This document shows, one piece after another, positions 14,296 through 23,431 of a stretch of 40,181 nucleotides of DNA (the first letter of the stretch is position 1; each line of letters begins with the position of its first letter). Below the pieces are notes generated by a model that saw only the letters and a program-made list of their open reading frames with translations, did no database searches and was not told the DNA's origin. The translations under genes and the position numbers were made by a program. The stretch spans positions 1 through 40,181 of the forward strand of contig JAJYWN010000072.1 in the NCBI GenBank assembly GCA_021791495.1. Direction: 5' to 3'. The stretch comes from Bacillota bacterium. GTDB lineage: Bacteria > Bacillota > Sulfobacillia > JAJYWN01.

Positions 14296-16182
14296 ATGGA
14301 GCGCTCGAAATATACGGCTGGGAAGGTGGTACTCATGCGCCGGACGTCGGTATTGGCCCTTTCCGTATTGGTCGCTGCCGCTTTGGCGGTGGCGGTGATG
14401 GTTCTCGCGGCCAAGCCGTTCCCAACCGCCCGGTTGACCCGGGGAGCACTCGGCTTCCGCCCCGACCGCGCCATGGACCTCACCCGGACACTGGCCAGCG
14501 GTTTCCCGTCCCGCGCCGACGGTCAGCCTGAGGCCGGCATGGCCGCCTCCTGGATCAGGGACGAGTTCCTAGCGCTGGGCCTGGAAACGCAGGTCCAGTC
14601 CTATGAAGCTCTCATCGGCGGCCGGTGGGTCACCTCCCAGAACATCATCGGCGTGAAGCGTGGGCGGTCCGCCGAGACGGTCGTGGTTTCAGGCCACTAC
14701 GATATCCCTCCTTTCGTCTCCGAGGGTGCCGCTGACGACGCCTCGGCCGTGGGGGCCGTCCTTGAACTGGCCAGAGTCTTCGCCATCGAAGCCACGCCGG
14801 CCCGGACCCTGGTGTTTCTGGCCAGCGGGACCGAGGAATACGGCATGGTGGGGGCGCGGGAGTTCATCAAGGATAACCCGACCGGCGGACCACTGGTGGC
14901 CGCGGTCAACCTCGATTTCCTGAACATGGGAGAGATGGCCGGCATCGGCATCCGCTACACCGGTACCCACCGGGGGTATACTCCGCCGTGGCTGCGGGCT
15001 CTGGCACGGGGGGCGGCGGCCCAGCAGGCCCCGGTATACGAAGTGAACGCCGCCGAGGAGTGGGTGGAACGTTCGGTGGCGGTGTCGCTCACGGAGGCCG
15101 GCATCTTCCTCGAGAACGGCATACCGGCGGTAAACCTCACGGGGATTCCCGTGGAGAATGCCGCGCAAAGGGACCTCTATCACACACCGGGAGACCGCGC
15201 CGCGAACCTCAGGGTTGATTCCATGGCCAAGTGGGGGATGGCCGTGGAACGTCTGATCCGGTCGTTATCCGAGCTTCCGGCTATTCCGGCAGAATCGATG
15301 TCCTACTTCACCATCCCCGGCGGTGACCCGAAATACGTCCCCGACTGGGCAGTCATGCTGGCCCAGCTTCTGGCGTTCACCCCGCTGGTGGTGGGTCTCG
15401 TCAGTGGTCTGGCCTCCGGTAGGCGGCCGGAGGGAGGGGTTATGGAGTGGCTCCGCGGGCCGGCGACCCGGCTCTGGCGCCGTTGGCTCATCCCCGCCGG
15501 TGCGGGCCTGGTGTCCTTCGGACTGCTGAAGGCGCTGCCGGCGCTCGGAGCCCTGCCCCAGTACCAAGTCTACCCCGCCACGCAAAAGGACCCCGCCCTC
15601 TATGATCCCAGTTGGTGGCCGTATCTTCTGGTAGCCATTGCTTTCTTGGCCGCGTTCATCCTGCTGGTCCAGGTGGTCCCTTTCCGGCGGTCTTCCTCCG
15701 GGATGGGGCTGCGACCCGTCCGTCCCGCCAAGGAATGGGAAGGGCGTCGCCTGGCCGCATTGGCCCTGCTCGGCATGGTGGCAGTGGTGACCATTCTGGA
15801 AGGCGCGGGCTTCGCCGCCGTACTCTTCCTTCTGCCACTGGCGCTACTGTGGCTCTTTCTAGAGTTACCGGATGGGCCGGCGGCCATCATCTTCAATTTG
15901 GCCGTCATGCTCGTCTCGGCCGCGCCCTTCTTCGTTCTCGCTTACCTCTTCAGCCGGATGTACTTTGTCGGCCCCATCTGGAACTACCTCCTTCTAAGCG
16001 CCGCCCTGGGGCTCTTTAGCATCAAAGCGGTGCTGGCGTTTCTGGCCACCGCGGCCCTCTTCTTCACGACCTTCGTCATAGCCTGCGTGCCGGTGGAGGC
16101 CGGCGCCCCGGCCTACGCAGTCCACGAGAAGCTGCCCTACCGGCCCAGTTCCGGGGGAAGACGCACCGCCTCAGAGGCCTGA
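14296..16182 (+). CDS. Membrane-anchored M28 family metallopeptidase
   Basis: 628-aa peptidase with an N-terminal membrane anchor (about residues 17-38), an extracytoplasmic M28 aminopeptidase domain (about 60-325) and a C-terminal membrane domain of about seven helices. The co-catalytic zinc ligands are visible: SGHYD (His134), GAADDAS (Asp147/148), GTEEYG (Glu180/181, base plus ligand), NLDFLNMG (Asp207) and LYHTPGD (His296). The family removes N-terminal residues from peptides outside the membrane. The topology recalls eukaryotic Fxna/ERMP1-type M28 proteins and some bacterial relatives. The start is ATG with GGGAGAGGAA upstream. It is monocistronic, divergent from the zinc efflux operon. 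Confidence 0.88.
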   Translation: MERSKYTAGKVVLMRRTSVLALSVLVAAALAVAVMVLAAKPFPTARLTRGALGFRPDRAMDLTRTLASGFPSRADGQPEAGMAASWIRDEFLALGLETQVQSYEALIGGRWVTSQNIIGVKRGRSAETVVVSGHYDIPPFVSEGAADDASAVGAVLELARVFAIEATPARTLVFLASGTEEYGMVGAREFIKDNPTGGPLVAAVNLDFLNMGEMAGIGIRYTGTHRGYTPPWLRALARGAAAQQAPVYEVNAAEEWVERSVAVSLTEAGIFLENGIPAVNLTGIPVENAAQRDLYHTPGDRAANLRVDSMAKWGMAVERLIRSLSELPAIPAESMSYFTIPGGDPKYVPDWAVMLAQLLAFTPLVVGLVSGLASGRRPEGGVMEWLRGPATRLWRRWLIPAGAGLVSFGLLKALPALGALPQYQVYPATQKDPALYDPSWWPYLLVAIAFLAAFILLVQVVPFRRSSSGMGLRPVRPAKEWEGRRLAALALLGMVAVVTILEGAGFAAVLFLLPLALLWLFLELPDGPAAIIFNLAVMLVSAAPFFVLAYLFSRMYFVGPIWNYLLLSAALGLFSIKAVLAFLATAALFFTTFVIACVPVEAGAPAYAVHEKLPYRPSSGGRRTASEA

Positions 16183-16309
16183 TGGGCCAGGTCAATGGAT
16201 TTCGCTAAGGTGAATAGGGCCGGGATACTTGACCATAGGAAATAATACTTTCGTCCCAGGCCACTTTGCCCCTTTTTCACGAGAGTGGTTTGACTAACTC
16301 GGCTTGAAG

Positions 16310-16339
16310 TTGCGTGCCGTATACTCCGGGGGGTATAAT
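16310..16339 (+). promoter_or_regulatory. Promoter of the DUF302 gene
   Basis: TATAAT at 16334-16339 with a weak -35, TTGCGT, at 16310-16315 (18-bp spacer). The promoter core is occupied by the palindrome at 16320-16337, so it is probably repressible. Confidence 0.55.
16320..16337. promoter_or_regulatory. CsoR-family-type operator
   Basis: TATACTCC-GG-GGGGTATA is an 18-bp imperfect palindrome (one mismatch between arms) lying within the spacer and -10 box. Its form, TATAC-yCC then GGGGTATA, matches the sites bound by CsoR/RcnR/CstR-type repressors that sense Cu(I), Ni/Co or sulfane sulfur. No such regulator gene is in the window, so it would act from elsewhere. Confidence 0.6.
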
Positions 16340-16371
16340 TGGGGCAATCCAACCATCGAGGTGACCAGTCC

Positions 16372-16782
16372 ATGAGCGCCGCAACATTAGAGAACATGCA
16401 GTACACCAAGGTTTCTCCAGTCGGCTTCGACGCGACCGTGACCGCGATCGAAGAGGCCACCAGCGAAGCCGGTTTCCGCGTCCAGCACATTCACGACGTA
16501 CAGGAGACCCTGAGGCAGAAGGGCTTCACGCGCACCCCCATGAAGATCGTGGAGCTGTGCAACGCCGGCTATGCGGACAAAGCCCTCCGCGGTGACGTGG
16601 CCGTCAGCCTGTTCATGCCCTGCAAGATCGTGGTCTACGAGGATGACGGGCGGACGGTGGTCAGCGCCCTCCGGCCGGCGATGATCTCGGCTTTCTTCCC
16701 CGAGGCCGGTCTCGAGGATGTGGCCACCGAAGTGGACACGAAGGTCCGGGCCATCGTGGACCGGGCCACGTCCCCGCGGTGA
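16372..16782 (+). CDS. DUF302 domain protein
   Basis: 136-aa cytoplasmic protein covering one DUF302 domain. Visible landmarks are the FDATVTAIEEATSEAGFRV helix, DVQETLRQKGF, and the conserved cysteines in ELCN (Cys63) and MPCK (Cys84), followed by VVYEDDGRTVVSAL. The biochemical function is unknown; the domain is often met near sulfur, copper or redox genes. ATG 16372 is chosen for AGGTGA 8 nt upstream; the frame is open a little further. It is a single-gene transcript whose promoter carries a CsoR-like palindrome, which suggests response to copper or reactive sulfur. Confidence 0.85.
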   Translation: MSAATLENMQYTKVSPVGFDATVTAIEEATSEAGFRVQHIHDVQETLRQKGFTRTPMKIVELCNAGYADKALRGDVAVSLFMPCKIVVYEDDGRTVVSALRPAMISAFFPEAGLEDVATEVDTKVRAIVDRATSPR

Positions 16783-16905
16783 AGGCTTGAAACACCCTTG
16801 AGCTAGGGCTTCAGCTTTCCAGGGCCCCGGCTTTCCCGCCATTCGGTTCAGCGGGAGTCTGCTGAGGAATCGCTCTACTAATCCGGCGCCGGCATACCTT
16901 TCAGT

Positions 16906-17895
16906 ATGACGCGCGTCCGCGGACCCGGCCCGTATCTCAGGGTGTTCGCCGCTCTGGTGGCGGTCACGGCCATACTCGGTACCACGCTGGCCGTTCTGTC
17001 GGCGCGCCGCGGTATCGCGCCGTCCACTCCGTCCGCCGCGTCCGCCCCGCCTGGCCCGTCCGCCCCGATCGCCGCAGGTGCCTCCGGCGGCGGGGGCGGC
17101 GCCGCCACGGCCACCCCTGCCACCGGAAGATCCACCTCCCCGTCCTTTCGGGTGGTTCAGGCAGTGCCCGGAGCGGGGCCGTGGGTGGCCCTGACTTTCG
17201 ACGCTGGGTGGGAGTTCAGTAACTGCACCGCGCTCTTGGATGTCCTGGCCGCGCGCAAGGTCACCGCGACTTTCTTCTTGCGCGGCCAGTGGGCGTCCGA
17301 CCACACCGGCCTGGCCCAGGCCATCGTGGCCGCCGGGCACCAGGTGGGGAACCACTCGCTGACGCACGCCGACATGGCCACGCTCGGCTGGGAAGACGTC
17401 CGCAAGGAAGAAGCCGGCGGCGCAGCGGCCATTGTGGCGGCCACTGGCACCGGCCCCCCCGATCTCTTCCGTCCCCCCTACGGGTCCTACACACCTGACA
17501 CGCTCCGACTCTTAAGGGAGCAGGGCTATCGGGCCATGGTCATGTGGGACGTCGATAGCCTGGACTGGACGGGGTTGGCCACGGACGCGCTGGTGACGCG
17601 GGTCTTATCCATGGTCAAACCGGGTTCGGTCGTCTTGATGCACATCGGGGGAGAGAACACCGTCAAAGCTCTGCCGGCGATTCTGGACGGCCTGGCAGCC
17701 AGGGGATTGCAGCCGGTCACGGTGAGAACGTTGCTGAATCTGGCCGACGGGTTGCCGCCCGGTGAGAGCGCCGGCGGGCTACCCGGAGGGGCGGTCGGCG
17801 TGGCGGCCTCGGAGATAGCCGGCAGACTTGGAGACGCGTCCCGTCCGGCCGCCGGCGACTCGACGCGGGTCGGTCAAGGTTGCGTGTCGGAATGA
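16906..17895 (+). CDS. Polysaccharide deacetylase, PdaA/PdaB-like
   Basis: 329-aa exported protein: N-terminal membrane anchor (residues 11-32), Ala/Pro/Gly-rich linker to about 80, then a NodB domain of about 185 residues and a low-complexity tail. NodB motifs are TFDAGW (Asp99), NHSLTH (His150, His154), FRPPYG (Arg189), WDVDSLDW (Asp215) and LMHIG (His246). The second Asp of the usual TFDDG is Ala100, as in PdaA/PdaB-type enzymes where that ligand is replaced. These enzymes deacetylate peptidoglycan sugars, often in spore-cortex or wall maturation. The Shine-Dalgarno is weak. The 3' end overlaps the convergent GGDEF gene by 22 bp. Confidence 0.85.
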   Translation: MTRVRGPGPYLRVFAALVAVTAILGTTLAVLSARRGIAPSTPSAASAPPGPSAPIAAGASGGGGGAATATPATGRSTSPSFRVVQAVPGAGPWVALTFDAGWEFSNCTALLDVLAARKVTATFFLRGQWASDHTGLAQAIVAAGHQVGNHSLTHADMATLGWEDVRKEEAGGAAAIVAATGTGPPDLFRPPYGSYTPDTLRLLREQGYRAMVMWDVDSLDWTGLATDALVTRVLSMVKPGSVVLMHIGGENTVKALPAILDGLAARGLQPVTVRTLLNLADGLPPGESAGGLPGGAVGVAASEIAGRLGDASRPAAGDSTRVGQGCVSE

Positions 17896-19436
17896 GAGAC
17901 CTGCGCCGGGGACTTCTGTACCGATAGGCAAACGTTATTGCGCCCTCTGTCCTTGGCGGCGTACAGCGCGTCATCGGCCGCCTTGAACAGCTCCTCGCCG
18001 CTGCCGGCGTGTTCTGGAACGGTGGCCACGCCGATGCTCACGGTCGCCCTTACCACCTCTTGCCCGGGGCAGAACTCGGCCGCGCCGACGCGCTGGCGGA
18101 TCCGCTCCGCCACCTGAGCCGCTTCGCGGCTGGCGGTCTGGGGCATGAGGATGATGAACTCATCACCGGCGTAGCGGATGACGATGTCCGTCATTCGGAC
18201 GGCGACGCGCAGAGCCTCGCTGACTTCCTTGATGAGTTGATCACCCACGGGGTGACCGTAAGCGTCGTTCACCGTTTTCAGCCCGTCGCAATCGAGGAAC
18301 AGCATGGAGAGGGGAGTGCCGTACCTCTTCGATCGCGCCACCTCTTCTTGGAGCCGGCTCACCAAGTAGCGCGAGTTATAGAGTCCGGTGAGGTTATCCC
18401 GTAACACCAGTTCTTTGGTGCTTTCGTAGAGCCAGGCGTTGGTGATGGCTACCGCCGCCTGGTTGGCGAAAATGGTGACCAGAGAAAGGTCGTTCACGCC
18501 GAAACGGTTCAGCCCGCGGCGGGAGACCCGGATGACGCCCAAAATGCGCTGGTCGAAGGCCACCGGGGCCACGATGTACGAAGCGTCCTCATAGCCGGTA
18601 CCCGGGATGTGCTGGGCCCGTGAGTCCCGCTCGGCATCCCCGAGGAGCAGTGGTTCGCCTTTCTCGGCCACCCAGCCCGTGAGCCCCCGGCCCAGTTTGA
18701 CCCGGAAACGGCGCGTACTCTCGTCTTCGTCGGGCCCGTAGACGGCCGGGTCGAAATCGGTCTCCACCGCGAACAGCTCCGCGTGGTCTTCGTCGACAAG
18801 GTACAATACGGCGGCTTCGGCATTCACCATCTGGCGGAGCTGGGAGACAGTGTTCTTCAAAGTCGACGCTAGGTTGAGGTTGGCCGAGAGGCGGCTGGCC
18901 TCGGCCAGGATCTGCAGGTGATGGCGTTCTCGTTCCTTGCTCCGGAATTCCCCCACGATAAAGCTGATGAAGAAGCTGATGAACAGCATGCCGCCGAATC
19001 CCACCAGGCCGATCCGCACGAAGGTGGGGTCGTAATCGTAGAAGGCGGGGAGGAGGGCCGCGATGCCGTTCAGCACGGTCACCTCCATAGACTCCGAAGG
19101 GGTGAAGAAGAAGGGCGCCACGGTCGTGGTTAGTAGATAGAGGACCAGGAAATAGGAGTGGGACCCTCCGCTAACGAACACCAGAGCCGCCACTCCGGCC
19201 GCACTGATCGCAGGCAGCAGCAGACGCAGCCGCATGAATAGATTGCGCCGAATCCGGGTGAACCAGAACGACACTCCCGCAAGGAGAGCCAGCATGACCA
19301 CGGTCGCCACGGTATTGACGCCGGGCTGGGGGAATGGGAAGAAGGTGAAAAACGCAGCCACAACCCCGGTGACCCAGAACAGTGCCACCGTGCGCCGCCT
19401 CACCCTGATAGGTAATGACAGAGACCCTTCGGGCAT
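17874..19436 (-). CDS. Membrane GAF-GGDEF diguanylate cyclase
   Basis: 520-aa membrane sensor predicted to make cyclic di-GMP from GTP. Five or six N-terminal helices (residues 15-162) are followed by a helical linker, a GAF domain (about 187-335) and a GGDEF domain (about 345-505). The active loop is RYAGDEF (423-427), where Ala for the first Gly is usually tolerated. The inhibitory I-site RMTD (414-417) sits the canonical 5 residues before it. The magnesium-binding Asp is in FLDCDGLK. It faces away from a second GGDEF gene at 19718, with 281 bp between them. Its C-terminal 22 bp overlap the deacetylase gene. Confidence 0.92.
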   Translation of the reverse strand: MPEGSLSLPIRVRRRTVALFWVTGVVAAFFTFFPFPQPGVNTVATVVMLALLAGVSFWFTRIRRNLFMRLRLLLPAISAAGVAALVFVSGGSHSYFLVLYLLTTTVAPFFFTPSESMEVTVLNGIAALLPAFYDYDPTFVRIGLVGFGGMLFISFFISFIVGEFRSKERERHHLQILAEASRLSANLNLASTLKNTVSQLRQMVNAEAAVLYLVDEDHAELFAVETDFDPAVYGPDEDESTRRFRVKLGRGLTGWVAEKGEPLLLGDAERDSRAQHIPGTGYEDASYIVAPVAFDQRILGVIRVSRRGLNRFGVNDLSLVTIFANQAAVAITNAWLYESTKELVLRDNLTGLYNSRYLVSRLQEEVARSKRYGTPLSMLFLDCDGLKTVNDAYGHPVGDQLIKEVSEALRVAVRMTDIVIRYAGDEFIILMPQTASREAAQVAERIRQRVGAAEFCPGQEVVRATVSIGVATVPEHAGSGEELFKAADDALYAAKDRGRNNVCLSVQKSPAQVSHSDTQP

Positions 19437-19717
19437 TGGGCCCGGCCCTCTTTCTAACGTGACGGGCGCCGGCTTGAGACCTCGGATTCGCGCCCTGCGA
19501 TAACCAGACCGGAAAAGGCCCTAAAACTAACACACCATTCGTCGTAGCCCAGTGCCGTTCCTCCCCCCTTGCCGTCTGGGGAGAGCATATAGAAATCCCA
19601 CTCATGCCGGTGCCCGCTCCTTCCGATATTTAGGCTAGAGTGGCGTGCCGCTTCAGTCAGTCCATCTGCCACGGCAAAGCCTTGGAGGCATGGCCTTTGA
19701 GCGCAAGAGGAAACGAC

Positions 19718-20590
19718 GTGAAAGTCAATATGCTGGCCGTCCGTCTGGCCCACGAACTCCGCCTGGTGGCGAATCCGGCGGCCTTCTATGAACGGGTCTC
19801 GTCCGTCGTGGGCGAGGAACTGGCGGTCCATCATTGCCGTTTCATCCCTATCAGCGGCCGCGATGGCGTCCCTCCCACCGCCGCCGCGGGCGAGATCTGC
19901 CTTCCCGTGAACACGGCCGACGAGAGGACCATTGGCTACCTGACCGGTTTTCCGGCGAAAGGCGGGAAAAGCGCCTCCGTAACTGCTGCCCGCCTGGAAC
20001 GGGCGGCGGCTTTGCTGGCCGGGCCGTTGGAAGTCGCCTTGACCATCGACAGCATGCGTGAGGCCCTTTCCATGGACGAACTCACCGGGCTCTACACCCA
20101 GCGCTTGTTCCGCCGCAGGTTGCTGGAAGAAGTCGCCCGCGCCAAGCGACACGGGCGGACCTTTGCCGTGGGGCTCATCGACGTTGACCATCTGGCCTTG
20201 TTCAATGAACTGGCCGGCTGGGCGGCGGGGGACGAAGTGCTGGTAAACCTATCGAACTCCCTCACCACGACTCTGAGAGCCTCCGATTTCGTGGCCCGTC
20301 TGGGTGGGGACGAATTCGGTGTCATCATGATGGAGACCGGCCGCACGGGCGGCACCTTATGCCTCAAGCGGGCCATCTCCGATTTTTCCGGGCGGTGCAT
20401 GCTGGTCCATGGCCAGGTCTACTCCGTTCCCTCCGTGGCCTATGGGGTGGGGGCTTACCCCGCGGACGGGGAGGACCCTGTCCGTATGCTGGCCATGGCC
20501 ACCCGGCGTATGGTGCAACGCCAGACACGGGTCGGAGGCGACTCCGGCTCCGGTCGGGTGATCCAGCTGGCGCCGCCGCAGGCCGACTGA
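19718..20590 (+). CDS. Soluble GAF-like/GGDEF diguanylate cyclase
   Basis: 290-aa cytoplasmic protein with no membrane segment. Residues 10-110 look like a small or degenerate GAF domain (NPAAFYERVSSVVGEELAV, ICLPVNTADERTIGYLTGF). Residues 118-275 are a GGDEF domain with the LTGLYTQRLF opening, LIDVDHLALFNE, an intact RLGGDEF loop (196-200) and the I-site RASD (187-190). The expected product is cyclic di-GMP. The frame is open from GTG 19640, but GTG 19718 has AAGAGG 7 nt upstream and suits the domain start; ATG 19730 is also possible. The divergent arrangement with the membrane GGDEF gene suggests shared control. Confidence 0.9.
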   Translation: MKVNMLAVRLAHELRLVANPAAFYERVSSVVGEELAVHHCRFIPISGRDGVPPTAAAGEICLPVNTADERTIGYLTGFPAKGGKSASVTAARLERAAALLAGPLEVALTIDSMREALSMDELTGLYTQRLFRRRLLEEVARAKRHGRTFAVGLIDVDHLALFNELAGWAAGDEVLVNLSNSLTTTLRASDFVARLGGDEFGVIMMETGRTGGTLCLKRAISDFSGRCMLVHGQVYSVPSVAYGVGAYPADGEDPVRMLAMATRRMVQRQTRVGGDSGSGRVIQLAPPQAD

Positions 20591-20703
20591 GGTCCGGAGA
20601 GAAACCAGGGAAAGCCGGGGAGGAGCCCCCGCCCCCTGAAGTAGGATATCGGCCCGCCGGGGAGGAATACTCCTTGGGTCGAAATATCCGCTTGCAGGGG
20701 GGA

Positions 20704-23292
20704 ATGGATGGCGTGGCCAAGAAGCCCGCAAATCGCAAGACTTTGGGCGGTCTCGTACCGCCGGCGACACATCTCGGGTTTGAAGTCGGGGCCGACCGCT
20801 GCCTGGCAGACTGGAAGCAGATCGTGGATTACTTCCGGCTCCTCGGGCAAGGATCGGACCGGGTCCAGATCCACGACATGGGCCTCACCACCGAAGGGCG
20901 CCCCTTCATCTTCGCTCTCATCTCGTCCCCGGAGAATCTGGCCAGCATCGAGAGATTCCGCGGCCTTCAGGCCCGGCTGGCCGACCCCCGCGGCCTTTCG
21001 GAAGAAGAGGCGGCGGGACTCCTGGCCGAGGGGCGCAGCGTGGTGATGATCAGCTGCAGCATCCACGCGACCGAAGTCGGGGCGGCCCAGATGTCCATGG
21101 AGTTGGCCTACGACTTGGTCACGGGAGACGACGAGCGGACGCGGCAGATTCTGGAGAACGTCGTTTTCATCCTTGTGCCGTCGCTGAACCCGGACGGACT
21201 GGACCTGGTGGTAAACTGGTACCGGAAGACGCTGGGCACCCCTTACGAGGGGTCACAGCCACCGGAACTCTACCACAAGTACGTGGGGCACGATAATAAC
21301 CGCGACTGGTTCATGCTGACCCAACCGGAGAACCGCCTGACGGTGGAGAAGATCCATAACGTTTGGCACCCCATGATCGTCTACGACCTCCACCAGATGG
21401 GCAACGACGGCGTGCGCCTGTTCCTGCCGCCGTACATCGATCCCTTCGATCCGAACGTGGACCCCATTCTGCAGGAAGAGACCACCGTCATCGGGTCCAC
21501 CATGGCCCTGGAGGTCATCGCTTCGGGCCGGGGCGGGGTGGCCCACGGCATGATCTTCGACTGCTTCTCGCCATCCCGTGCCTACCAGCACTATCACGGA
21601 GGTATCCGCATCCTGTCCGAGGCCGCCAGCGTGAAACTGGCGACGCCCATCGAGCAGAGAGTGGACGAACTGAAGAAGTCGCGCGACGGAGCGGTGGACG
21701 CGACGGTCTCTTCGCTGAACCACCCGTTGGTTTGGAAGGGTGGGACTTGGCGACTCCGCGATATCGTCGATTACGAGAAGATCGCCGCCATGGCGGTGCT
21801 GGCCCATGCGGCCCGGTTCCGTTATGAATGGGTGCGGAACTTCTACCGCATCAGCCGGCACGCCATCGAAACGAAAAAGCCCTACGCTTTCATCGTCCCG
21901 GTCGAACAGCGCGACCCGGCCACCGCCGCCGAGATGCTGCAGGTCTTGCGGAAAGGCGCCGTGGAGATTCACCGGGCCACCGACTCCTTCACCGCCGATG
22001 GCGTCCAGTATCCGGCCGGCACCTTCGTCATCCTCCTGGCGCAGCCTTACGGCCCGTACGCCAAGACCATGCTCGAAGTCCAGAAGTACCCTGATCTCCG
22101 TCAGTATCCGGGTGGTCCTCCGAAAGCGCCCTACGACATCACTGCCTGGACCTTGCCCCTGCAGATGGGGGTTCAAACCATTCAAGTCGACCGGCCTTTC
22201 CAGGCGCCCTTGGAGAAGGTGGACCAGGTCGAGGCCCCGCCCGGGCACATTGTCCCCGAGCCCCTGCCTCTTTCCAGCAACGGTTCCGCGGGCCGGTCGA
22301 AATCCCTGGTGGGCTACCTGTTCGGTCCGGAAACCAACAATGCCGCCCGGGCCGCCAACCGCTTCCTGGCCCGTGGCGTGCAGGTCCACCGGGTCTGCAA
22401 CGGTCTGGAGACCGATTCCGGGCAATGGTTCCCCGAAGGCACCTTCTTCGTGGAGAACGCCTCCGGCGTGAAAGACATGGCCACCTCCATCGCCAAGGAG
22501 TTGTCGCTGGCGATGCACCCCGTGTCCGAGGAACCGGACAGCTGCCTGTGGCACGTGGCCGCGCCCCGGGTGGGCCTGTATCAATCGTACATGCCGAACG
22601 CGGACGAAGGCTGGACCCGGTTCATCCTGGAAAACTACGAGTTCCCTTACTCGACCGTGCGTAACGCGGACATCAAGGGTGGGCGGCTGGTCGATAAGTT
22701 CGACACCATCATTCTCCCGGGCGCGCCGGCACGGGTCATCGCCGACGGGCACGCCAAGGGGTACCCGCCGGAGTACTTAGGTGGGTTGGGGGCTCAGGGG
22801 CGGGCGGCCTTGAGCGAGTTCGTCGAGGGCGGCGGCCTCCTGGTCACCTTCGGACCCGCGGCCAACTGGGCCATCCAACAGCTGTATCTGCCGGTGAAGA
22901 ATGTGCTGGAAGGCCTGAAACCCGAGGAGTTCTACCTGCCGGGTTCCTTCCTGGGCACGGTGGTGGACCCCACGCACCCGGTGGGATACGGGCTTCCAAG
23001 GGAACTGCCGGTCCTCATGGTCCAAAGCCCGGCTTTCGACATTGCGGAAGGCGAGGGGGACATCGTCGCCCGCTTCCCGCCCAACGACTCGCTGCTATCG
23101 GGCTGGATCCTGGGAGCCCAGAAGCTCCACGGGAAGGCGGCTATCGCCGTAATCAACCGCGGGCTCGGCAGCGTGGTCCTGATTGGGCCACGGGTGCAGT
23201 TCCGGGCTCAAACCCGCGGGACCTATAGGATTCTGTTCAACACCATCTTCTATGGGTCCGCGGAGTGCGGCGGGGAATGCTACGACGAGTAG
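20704..23292 (+). CDS. M14-family zinc carboxypeptidase, large form
   Basis: 862-aa protein without a signal peptide. The N-terminal third is an M14 metallocarboxypeptidase domain: HATE (His121, Glu124), NPDG (162-165), DNNRDW (198-202, substrate-carboxylate Arg200) and DLHQMG (His230, third zinc ligand). The remaining 550 residues form two further regions, the last (from about 640) with a class-I amidotransferase-like look (DTIILPGAPARV, GGGLLVTFG). Large M14 proteins of this plan are widespread but mostly uncharacterised. ATG 20704 and GTG 20713 are both possible; the latter has better spacing from the G-rich ribosome-binding site. A long hairpin follows the gene. Confidence 0.85.
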   Translation: MDGVAKKPANRKTLGGLVPPATHLGFEVGADRCLADWKQIVDYFRLLGQGSDRVQIHDMGLTTEGRPFIFALISSPENLASIERFRGLQARLADPRGLSEEEAAGLLAEGRSVVMISCSIHATEVGAAQMSMELAYDLVTGDDERTRQILENVVFILVPSLNPDGLDLVVNWYRKTLGTPYEGSQPPELYHKYVGHDNNRDWFMLTQPENRLTVEKIHNVWHPMIVYDLHQMGNDGVRLFLPPYIDPFDPNVDPILQEETTVIGSTMALEVIASGRGGVAHGMIFDCFSPSRAYQHYHGGIRILSEAASVKLATPIEQRVDELKKSRDGAVDATVSSLNHPLVWKGGTWRLRDIVDYEKIAAMAVLAHAARFRYEWVRNFYRISRHAIETKKPYAFIVPVEQRDPATAAEMLQVLRKGAVEIHRATDSFTADGVQYPAGTFVILLAQPYGPYAKTMLEVQKYPDLRQYPGGPPKAPYDITAWTLPLQMGVQTIQVDRPFQAPLEKVDQVEAPPGHIVPEPLPLSSNGSAGRSKSLVGYLFGPETNNAARAANRFLARGVQVHRVCNGLETDSGQWFPEGTFFVENASGVKDMATSIAKELSLAMHPVSEEPDSCLWHVAAPRVGLYQSYMPNADEGWTRFILENYEFPYSTVRNADIKGGRLVDKFDTIILPGAPARVIADGHAKGYPPEYLGGLGAQGRAALSEFVEGGGLLVTFGPAANWAIQQLYLPVKNVLEGLKPEEFYLPGSFLGTVVDPTHPVGYGLPRELPVLMVQSPAFDIAEGEGDIVARFPPNDSLLSGWILGAQKLHGKAAIAVINRGLGSVVLIGPRVQFRAQTRGTYRILFNTIFYGSAECGGECYDE

Positions 23293-23346
23293 ACCGGCAC
23301 CACGGTTTGCCGGACGAGAACAGGTGAGATAACAAGGCACAGATGG

Positions 23347-23398
23347 GGGCCACACCGGTCGCCGGGTCCGCGTCACGACCGGCCGACCGGGGTGGCCC
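23347..23398 (+). terminator. Long hairpin after the M14 gene
   Basis: GGGCCACACCGGTCG (23347-23361) pairs with CGACCGGGGTGGCCC (23384-23398) at 14 of 15 positions around a 22-nt loop, and is followed by TCTTA. It lies 55 bp after the M14 stop and 33 bp before the NYN gene, so it probably separates the two transcripts. Confidence 0.6.
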
Positions 23399-23431
23399 TC
23401 TTAGCGCCACAGGAGCCGTGATCAGCGGACC

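Noticed and set aside
21253-22752. Long minus-strand open frame (499 codons) inside the M14 gene
   Set aside because: It is antisense to a protein with clear zinc-peptidase motifs; its own translation is rich in His/Arg/Gly/Val with no domain, as expected for the shadow of a high-GC gene.
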